From AA29 sp041481445 (GTDB taxonomy: Bacteria > Acidobacteriota > Vicinamibacteria > Fen-336): a stretch of DNA of 45,330 bases. The notes beneath the pieces are model-generated. The model saw only the letters and a program-made list of their open reading frames with translations. It ran no database searches and was not told the origin of the DNA. A program made the translations under genes and the position numbers. Below are positions 40,167 to 45,330 of the stretch, one piece after another (within the stretch, counting starts at the first letter, position 1; every line of letters starts with the position of its first letter). The stretch is taken from NCBI GenBank assembly GCA_041481445.1, contig JBGPBV010000041.1, positions 1-45,330 on the forward strand, given 5' to 3'.

Positions 40167-41738
40167 TCAGTACAGCCGTCTCCAGATGAGGAACTCCGCC
40201 CCGCGGTCGTCCTTGTTGACGCGGAGGTAGCGCGGGTTGCCGACGAGCAGGGGGCGCAGCGCGCTCTTCTCGTGGATGGCCAGGAACTCGTAGGGCACGG
40301 CCTGGTTGAGGGCGGCCAGCTCGCGCCCGTCGCGGGGGAGTGACCAGATGACCTCGACCGGGTAGTGGGCCAGGCCGTACAAGAAGGAGCGCGACACGAT
40401 GCGCCGCGGCTGGAAGGGGTCGAGGTAGCGCGCGAGGTAGGCGGCGTTGCGGGCCTGGTCCTCGAGGTCGGTGCCCTTGTAGCGGTTGAAGAAGCGCACC
40501 TGCCAGGCGTCCAGGAGTAGGGCGGCGGCGGCGACGGCGGCGGCCAGGACGAGGGTGAGGGAGCGTCGCCGCCACGCGTAGAGCAGGGGGGTGGCCAGGA
40601 CGAGCAGCAGCGGCGTCCAGGCCATGTAGGCGCGCACGCCGCCCCACACGCCGCCGCGCTCGCGCACGACGTACAAGGCGAGGACGGACGCCGTCAGCAT
40701 CGCCAGCGAGGCGAGGGCGGCCACGGTCAGGCGACGCCCGTCCGCGTCGAGCCGGCGGCCGCCGAGCGCGGCCGCCGCCGCGAGCAGGCCGATGAGGAGC
40801 AGCACGGCGTCCTCCGCGCGCGTGGCCGGGTCCAGGTCGCCCGTCGCGCGCACGTTGGCGGCGACGTTGGCGGCGACGGCGCGCGCGAGCGTGGCCAGCG
40901 GCCGATCGGAGGCGCGCGCCTCCTCGAGCAGGCTCGGATAGAGGGCGTTGGGATGGACGGCGCGATGGCGCGAGAGGGGAGCGACCACGAGGACGAGGGT
41001 GGCGGCGGCCGCGGGCGCGAAGGCGCGCCAGCGCAGCCGCGGGGGAAGGCGGACGAGGTAGAGGGGCAGGGCCAGCAGCAGCGTCTCGCGGAAGAGGGCC
41101 CCGCCCGCGAAGATCACGCCGGCCAGCGCGGCCGTGCCGGGTCCGCGCGCGTGGACGAGCACGGCGAGGCCGGCCAGGAACGCAAAGGCGACGACGATCT
41201 CCGGATAGGCGACGAAGAGGTAGCCCGGGAACGGCGGCAGCACGGTGAAGAGCGCGGCCGCGGCCACGGCCTGGCCCGGCTCGGGGAGGATCCCGCGTCC
41301 GACGGCGTAGACGAGGGCGGCGGAGGCCGCGAACAGCAGGACGTTCACCCAGGCCGCCGCCGCCAGCGTCGCGCCCAGGACGGCCACCGCGGGGGCGAGG
41401 GCCAGCACGTAGCCGGGCATGTGCACGTCGCGGTGCGGGTAGCCGCGGCGGAGCAGGCTGTAGGTCAGGTAGAAGTTCGTGTCGAGCGTCCCCCGCTCGA
41501 CGACGTTGCGCGCGCCCACGAGGTAGATGCACTCGTCGGGCCACGCCACCTCCGGCAGGGCGCGCCCGCGCGTGAGGAGGGCGACGGCGAGGGCGATGGC
41601 GACGGGTCCGAGCGCGGCCAGCGCTGCCTCTCCGCGGCGTCCGATCAGGGCCGGTCCTCCATCGGGGAGATTATGGTCCACCGCGCGTGGGCGGTCGCCC
41701 ACCTGGATCCGCGGAGAACCGGGGAACGCACGCGGCAT
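40167..41738 (-). CDS. Multi-pass membrane protein, GT-C glycosyltransferase-like
   Basis: This protein of about 523 residues has ten or more transmembrane helices: AALGPVAIALAVALL, ALAPAVAVLGATLAAAAWVN, AFAFLAGLAVLVH, LLLIGLLAAAAALGG and AYMAWTPLLLVLATPLLYAW among them. The first loop has PDECIYLVGARNVVERGTLD and DVHMPGYVLA. An acidic DE pair in the first periplasmic loop and the helix layout fit GT-C-type lipid-linked sugar transferases (PMT/DUF2029-like). This is inference, since no diagnostic motif is certain. The C-terminal soluble tail (HYPVEVIWSLPRDGRELAAL) is small. ATG 41738 is chosen; GTG 41681 is an alternative just before the first helix. Confidence 0.7.
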   Translation of the reverse strand: MPRAFPGSPRIQVGDRPRAVDHNLPDGGPALIGRRGEAALAALGPVAIALAVALLTRGRALPEVAWPDECIYLVGARNVVERGTLDTNFYLTYSLLRRGYPHRDVHMPGYVLALAPAVAVLGATLAAAAWVNVLLFAASAALVYAVGRGILPEPGQAVAAAALFTVLPPFPGYLFVAYPEIVVAFAFLAGLAVLVHARGPGTAALAGVIFAGGALFRETLLLALPLYLVRLPPRLRWRAFAPAAAATLVLVVAPLSRHRAVHPNALYPSLLEEARASDRPLATLARAVAANVAANVRATGDLDPATRAEDAVLLLIGLLAAAAALGGRRLDADGRRLTVAALASLAMLTASVLALYVVRERGGVWGGVRAYMAWTPLLLVLATPLLYAWRRRSLTLVLAAAVAAAALLLDAWQVRFFNRYKGTDLEDQARNAAYLARYLDPFQPRRIVSRSFLYGLAHYPVEVIWSLPRDGRELAALNQAVPYEFLAIHEKSALRPLLVGNPRYLRVNKDDRGAEFLIWRRLY

Positions 41739-41765
41739 GCCATGGCTCTTCGGGAGACTTTCGTC

Positions 41766-41794
41766 TTGACAGGCTCCGGCCACGGGCCGATATT
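41766..41794 (+). promoter_or_regulatory. Promoter of an orphan plus-strand transcript
   Basis: A consensus -35 TTGACA (41766-41771) is followed after 17 bases by GATATT (41789-41794, 4 of 6 bases). It points to the right, away from the minus-strand membrane-protein gene, into a region with no recognised gene that ends at a strong terminator. Confidence 0.5.
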
Positions 41795-41880
41795 GGCGAT
41801 AGGAAGAGCGTCGACGTGGCGCTCTCCGACCATCGCGGCGGATCGCGCGGTCGGGACGTGTTGCTCGTTTCGTTCGTCGC

Positions 41881-42111
41881 GTGCGTGGTGTCGTTCGAAG
41901 CGTTCGTTTGTTTCGTGCGTTCGTGGCGTGCGAGCGTTCGTGCCGTGCGGACCGGCCGGCGCGGGTCATCGCGCGCGACCGGCGGAAGCGGCGGCCGGCA
42001 GACGTGCCGTTCCGTCGCGAGTGGCGAGCCGTACTTGCCGTGAACGTGCCGTACGAATGGACGGAGGTGCCGATGGAAGACAGTCCACCGGACTCCGCAG
42101 GGGGCCTGTAA
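41881..42111 (+). CDS. Possible small protein gene within the orphan transcript
   Basis: A frame from GTG 41881 encodes 76 residues. The first part is arginine-rich low complexity; the second part looks more protein-like (FRREWRAVLAVNVPYEWTEV, then PMEDSPPDSAGGL) and stops 75 bases before the terminator. Third-position GC in that part is somewhat lower than in the surrounding certain genes, and no ribosome-binding site stands out. I do not recognise a family. Either this or the structured-RNA reading explains the promoter and terminator. Confidence 0.22.
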   Translation: MRGVVRSVRLFRAFVACERSCRADRPARVIARDRRKRRPADVPFRREWRAVLAVNVPYEWTEVPMEDSPPDSAGGL

Positions 42112-42186
42112 GCGGGCCCCGGTCCATAGCGTGAGTGGCGCGTCGCAATGACGCGCCGGGCGACGACGCCCAACGAAAGAGACGTG

Positions 42187-42218
42187 GGGCCCGGGGGTTC
42201 CCCCCGGGCCCTTTTTTT
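42187..42218 (+). terminator. Strong intrinsic terminator
   Basis: A perfect 11-bp GC stem (GGGCCCGGGGG, 42187-42197, with CCCCCGGGCCC, 42201-42211) has a 3-base loop and is followed by seven T. The T-run is only on the plus strand, so it ends a rightward transcript. No rightward gene is recognised upstream for more than 2 kb. Confidence 0.9.
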
Positions 42219-42275
42219 CGGGCGCGTCTCCGGCTCCCGGTGCCGGCGGGCGCCCACCAGGGCGTGAGGGCACAC

Positions 42276-42297
42276 TAGAATCCCACCGTTTCGGAGG
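42276..42297 (+). promoter_or_regulatory. -10 element and ribosome-binding site of the GH51 gene
   Basis: TAGAAT (42276-42281) and GGAGG (42293-42297) precede ATG 42303. The spacing allows a short leader containing the Shine-Dalgarno sequence. A -35 is not evident. Confidence 0.45.
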
Positions 42298-42302
42298 CCA
42301 CC

Positions 42303-44297
42303 ATGAACCTGCGCCGCGCCCGCCTGCTGCTCGCCCTCGCCGCGCTCCTGCTCGCCGCGTCGCCCTTGTCGTCCCAGGAGTCCAGGGACCGGCTGCTGGT
42401 CGACGCCTCGGCCGTGGGAGCGCCGATCTCACCGCTCGTCTACGGGCAGTTCGTCGAGCACCTCGGCCGCTGCATCTACGGCGGCCTCTGGGCCGAGATG
42501 CTCGAGGATCGCAAGTTCTATTACCCGGTGACGGGCGAGGCGCCAGCCTTCGAGATGTTCACGCCCGGCCCCCGCTCGTGGGACGGCGAGGGGCATCCCT
42601 ACGAGCTGCTGGTCCGCTCGCCGTGGCTCGTCCTCGGCGACCGCGCTGCCGTCAGCATGCTCCGGGAGGGAGCCTACGCCGGCGAGCAGAGCCCGAAGCT
42701 GACGCTGCCGGGCGGCGAGAAGTCGCTGGGCCTGATGCAGGAGCGGCTCGGGCTCGTCGCCGGCCGCGAGTACGTCGGCCGGATCGTGCTGCGGGCCGAG
42801 GGCGGGGCGGGACCGGTCGCGGTGAGCCTCGCCTGGGGTGGCGGCGCGAGCGACCGGCAGACGGTCGTGATCGAGAACCCCGGCCCGAGCTTCACCAAGC
42901 ACCCGCTGCGCTTCCGAGCGGGAGGCGCCACCGACAACGGCCGGCTCGAGATCGTCGCGCGCGGCGCAGGAGCGCTCGTGATCGGCGCTGTATCGCTGAT
43001 GCCGGCCGACAACGTGCTCGGCTGGCGGCGAGACACGCTCGCGCGCCTGCGCGAGCTCGACTCCCCCGTCTACCGCTGGCCGGGCGGGAACTTCGTGAGC
43101 GGCTACGACTGGCGGGACGGGATCGGCGACCGCGACCAGCGGCCGCCGCGCAAGAACCCGGCCTGGAAGGGCATCGAGTCGAACGACGTCGGCCTGCACG
43201 AGTTCATGGCGCTGATGCGGGAGATCGGGGCCGAGCCCTACGTCGCCGTGAACACCGGCAAGGGCGGGGCGCGCGCGGCGGCCGAGCTCGTGCAGTACGC
43301 GAACGGTGCGGCCACGACGCCGCAGGGCAGGCGGCGCGCCGACAACGGCAGCTCGGCGCCGTTCGGGGTGAAGCTGTGGGCGATCGGCAACGAGATGTAC
43401 GGCGAGTGGCAGATCGGGCACATGCCGCTCGCGAAGTACGTGGCGAAGCACCGCGAGGTGGTGGACGCGATGCGCGCCGAGGACCCGAAGATCCAGCCGG
43501 TGGCGGTGGGCGCGCTCGGCGAGTGGAGCAAGACGATGCTCCAGGACGCGAGCAGCCACATGAGCTACATCAGCGAGCACCTCTACTGGCAGGGCAAGCC
43601 CGACGTGCCGGCGCACGTGGCCCAGGCGCGCGACGGGATCCGCAAGGTCGCGGAGGCGCACCGCGCCTATCGCCGCGAGATCAAGGCGCTCGCGGGCAAG
43701 GACGTCCGGATCGCGCTCGACGAGTGGAACTACTGGTACGGGGGCAACGAGTACGGCGAGCTCGGCACGCGCTACTTCCTGCAGGACGGCCTCGGGATCG
43801 CGGCCGGGCTCCACGAGCTCGTCCGCAACAGCGACCTGTTCGTGATGGCCAACTACGCGCAGACGGTGAACGTGATCGGCGCGATCAAGACCACGAAGAC
43901 CGCGGCCGAGCTCGAGACGACCGGCCTGGTGCTGGCGCTCTACCGGCGGCATTTCGGCACGCTCCCGGTGCGCGTGTCGGGCGTGGAGCTCCCGATCGAC
44001 GCGGTGGCGGCGTGGAGCGCCGACCGGCGGGACCTCACGATCGCCGTCGTGAACCCGACGCGCGAGGACCGCACGCTGGCGCTCGACCTGCGCGGGGCCC
44101 GTCTGGCCGGGCCCGCCCGGCGTTTCGTGATCACCGGAACGGATCCGCTCGCCCACAACGCTCCCGGCGAGCCCCGAGCCGTGGACATTCGCGAGAGCTC
44201 GCTCGGCGAGGCGCCAAGGGACCTGGCCGCGCCCGCGCTCTCGGTGTCGCTCTACGTGCTCACGGCGAGCGTCGAGCCGGCCACCGTGAGCCGGTGA
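42303..44297 (+). CDS. Alpha-L-arabinofuranosidase, GH51 family, secreted
   Basis: This 664-residue enzyme would remove arabinose from plant arabinans and arabinoxylans. A signal peptide (LLLALAALLLAASPLSSQ) is followed by the GH51 start (ISPLVYGQFVEHLGRCIYGG, LWAEMLEDRKFYYPV) and a carbohydrate-binding-like beta domain at about 100-235. The catalytic barrel has SPVYRWPGGNFVSGYDWRDG, acid/base Glu364 in LWAIGNEMYGEW and nucleophile Glu474 in IALDEWNYWYG. A C-terminal beta domain follows (AVVNPTREDRTLALDLRGA). Most bacterial GH51 enzymes are cytoplasmic, so export here is worth noting. The gene has its own -10 box and GGAGG site and converges on the next gene with 9 bases between stops. Confidence 0.93.
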   Translation: MNLRRARLLLALAALLLAASPLSSQESRDRLLVDASAVGAPISPLVYGQFVEHLGRCIYGGLWAEMLEDRKFYYPVTGEAPAFEMFTPGPRSWDGEGHPYELLVRSPWLVLGDRAAVSMLREGAYAGEQSPKLTLPGGEKSLGLMQERLGLVAGREYVGRIVLRAEGGAGPVAVSLAWGGGASDRQTVVIENPGPSFTKHPLRFRAGGATDNGRLEIVARGAGALVIGAVSLMPADNVLGWRRDTLARLRELDSPVYRWPGGNFVSGYDWRDGIGDRDQRPPRKNPAWKGIESNDVGLHEFMALMREIGAEPYVAVNTGKGGARAAAELVQYANGAATTPQGRRRADNGSSAPFGVKLWAIGNEMYGEWQIGHMPLAKYVAKHREVVDAMRAEDPKIQPVAVGALGEWSKTMLQDASSHMSYISEHLYWQGKPDVPAHVAQARDGIRKVAEAHRAYRREIKALAGKDVRIALDEWNYWYGGNEYGELGTRYFLQDGLGIAAGLHELVRNSDLFVMANYAQTVNVIGAIKTTKTAAELETTGLVLALYRRHFGTLPVRVSGVELPIDAVAAWSADRRDLTIAVVNPTREDRTLALDLRGARLAGPARRFVITGTDPLAHNAPGEPRAVDIRESSLGEAPRDLAAPALSVSLYVLTASVEPATVSR

Positions 44298-44306
44298 TCT
44301 GGCCGC

Positions 44307-45330
44307 CTATCGTCCGGGGTCCGGCAGTGGGATCCTCAGCGGTCCTTCCTCGGTCGTGATCAGGATGTCGGTGGAGTTCACCTCGCTCGTCGTCCCCCCC
44401 GCCACGCGATCCCCCCGCCGGTACGCGTTGAGCGCGCCCGTGGGCGCGTAGGCGAACGCGGTCCAGCCCTCGCCGGCGGAGGCCACGCCCGCCAGCTGGA
44501 ACTCGCTCATCGACAGCTCGTCCGCGCGGACCACCAGGCGCCGCTCGGGTGGGGGCAGCGGCGCGAACGGCGGGGGGTCCCCATCGCCGCTGGGAGCGCC
44601 CTCCGCGCGGAGTGCCTGCAGGACCGCCGCCCGCACGTCGCTCACGTGGGCCTCGGTGGCCCAGAGGCTGAGCCGCCCGGCCGCCGATCGAGGGGGCGGC
44701 GGCAGCGAGGGGTCGGCGTCGCCGAGGACGGAGAGGACGTCGGAGATCGGCGCCCGCTTGAGAGCGAACGTCACCGGCGTGCCTTCGCCCGACGGAGAGG
44801 GCAGCAGCGGGCGCCCGCCGGAGCGGGACACGCGGCGCAGCGGGCCCGGAGGCGAGACGGCGACGCCCGCCCGGCCCAGCAGGGCGATCACGTCGTCGAG
44901 CGCGACCTCGGTGACGTCCACGCTCACGCGGCCGCGCACGTCCTCGTCGACCAGGAACCCCTGGCGGGTGAGCAGGTGCAGGACGAAGAACACGTCGGCC
45001 AGGTCCACGTCTCGGAGGCGCAGGGACAGCGCGCCCCGGGCGGGGGCGGGACGGCCACGCACCGTGCCCTTGACCGGCGGCGGGCGCAGCACGGCCAGGG
45101 AACCTCCGTCGCGGTCGACCACGCAGGGTCCGTCGTCCTGGCGGAAGGGATCCTCGACCGCGGGCAGCGGCAGCTCGGCCTCGATGCCGACGATGGGGCT
45201 GCGCCCGCGCGCCTCGAAGCGATGGCAGGCCCCGGCGCGTGCCATCAGGACCTCCGCGATGCGGAAGAAGCCGTTCTCGAGGCGCGCCTCCAGCGCCCGC
45301 ATCGGCCCCTCGCCGACGGTGAGGCCGCGC
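44307..45330 (-). CDS. Periplasmic protein with secretin N-domain and PilP-like segments (5' end outside window)
   Basis: The frame is open to the window edge, so the N-terminus is missing; ATG 45302 is only an internal candidate. About 340 residues are present. Two STN/secretin N-domain-like segments can be seen: LSLRLRDVDLADVFFVLHLL with LVDEDVRGRVSVDVTEVALD and DVIALLGRAGVAV, and VTFALKRAPISDVLSVLGD. The C-terminal part (LAGVASAGEGWTAFAYAPTG, LNAYRRGDRVAGGTTSEVNS) resembles PilP, the pilotin-like lipoprotein that ties the type IV pilus inner platform to the PilQ secretin. No secretin pore domain follows. A role in a type IV pilus or type II secretion system is inferred; no other pilus genes are in the window. 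Confidence 0.6.
   Translation of the reverse strand, partial: RGLTVGEGPMRALEARLENGFFRIAEVLMARAGACHRFEARGRSPIVGIEAELPLPAVEDPFRQDDGPCVVDRDGGSLAVLRPPPVKGTVRGRPAPARGALSLRLRDVDLADVFFVLHLLTRQGFLVDEDVRGRVSVDVTEVALDDVIALLGRAGVAVSPPGPLRRVSRSGGRPLLPSPSGEGTPVTFALKRAPISDVLSVLGDADPSLPPPPRSAAGRLSLWATEAHVSDVRAAVLQALRAEGAPSGDGDPPPFAPLPPPERRLVVRADELSMSEFQLAGVASAGEGWTAFAYAPTGALNAYRRGDRVAGGTTSEVNSTDILITTEEGPLRIPLPDPGR

Larger units (their letters stand above)
41801..42219 (+). ncRNA. Candidate structured RNA or leader of about 420 nt
   Basis: This unit runs from a TTGACA promoter to a strong intrinsic terminator. It contains several perfect short stems: AGAGCG/CGCTCT (41805-41810 with 41820-41825), CCGACC/GGTCGG (41826-41831 with 41849-41854), and GGCGCGTC/GACGCGCC (42137-42144 with 42150-42157). 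Between about 41867 and 41945 lies a low-complexity stretch made of TTCGT/GCGTTCGT-like units. No known RNA class fits: I looked for RNase P, tmRNA, 6S, SRP and GEMM-type cores and found none. The GH51 gene 83 bases beyond the terminator has its own -10 and ribosome-binding site, which argues for a separate RNA rather than a leader. A competing small frame at 41881-42111 is listed separately. Confidence 0.4.

Noticed and set aside
41801..42219. RNase P RNA, tmRNA, 6S RNA or SRP RNA as identity of the orphan transcript
   Set aside because: The conserved core sequences of these RNAs are absent, so only a generic structured-RNA call is justified.

Overview
The window is a GC-rich (third codon positions mostly G or C) chromosomal segment from a diderm bacterium. 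Outer-membrane porin-type barrels, lipoproteins, a periplasmic adaptor and a pilus-type periplasmic protein show two membranes. The gene mix points to Acidobacteriota or a near relative: a Hanks-type Ser/Thr kinase, a PhoB-type winged helix fused to effector domains, TPR proteins, a TIGR03118 secreted protein, a fused Kgd-type 2-oxoglutarate enzyme beside KorAB, and a GEMM-I riboswitch. That placement is inference. I see no rRNA, tRNA, CRISPR array, insertion sequence or phage module.

Left part (1-13.9 kb). This part holds a TPR protein cut by the window edge, secreted proteins of unknown function, a two-gene operon (outer-membrane barrel plus MltF-like lytic transglycosylase), an arylsulfatase, a coupled winged-helix/hydrolase/degenerate-cyclase regulator, a DUF3455 protein and a peptidoglycan-binding lysozyme. 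Three decayed fragments lie between intact genes here or at the border of the next part: a repeat protein near 0.85-1.06 kb, a sensor-kinase locus at 5.95-6.9 kb, and an S9 peptidase tail at 13.94-14.07 kb.

Middle (14-28 kb). A Ser/Thr kinase is divergent from a membrane protein that joins a PycTM-like (Pycsar effector-type) region to an SdiA-regulated-type propeller. An OprP-like porin and a CotH-family protein follow. Next come ArfB and a class I aminotransferase on the minus strand. A GEMM-I riboswitch precedes a GGDEF protein; it carries A at the position that favours 3',3'-cGAMP. A minus-strand operon then encodes a TetR repressor, ABC permease, ABC ATPase, HlyD/MacA adaptor and MBL-fold hydrolase. 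The TetR promoter overlaps a 13-bp inverted repeat that is a probable operator.

Right part (28-45.3 kb). Central carbon metabolism is represented by kgd (fused E2/E1 2-oxoglutarate dehydrogenase/decarboxylase) and, 3 kb on, korAB (2-oxoglutarate:ferredoxin oxidoreductase). Between them lie a metzincin-like lipoprotein, a HI0933/BaiN-type flavoprotein and exonuclease III. Two multi-pass membrane proteins, a GH51 arabinofuranosidase and a partial PilP/secretin-N-domain-like protein close the window. Between the second membrane protein and the GH51 gene is an apparent orphan transcription unit of about 420 nt, with a TTGACA promoter, several perfect stem-loops and a strong intrinsic terminator. 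It is either an undescribed structured RNA or a small-protein gene.

The most interesting items are the predicted cGAMP-type riboswitch over a GGDEF gene, the PycTM-propeller fusion beside a kinase, the orphan RNA-like unit, and the three-domain regulator whose cyclase domain has lost a metal-binding aspartate.
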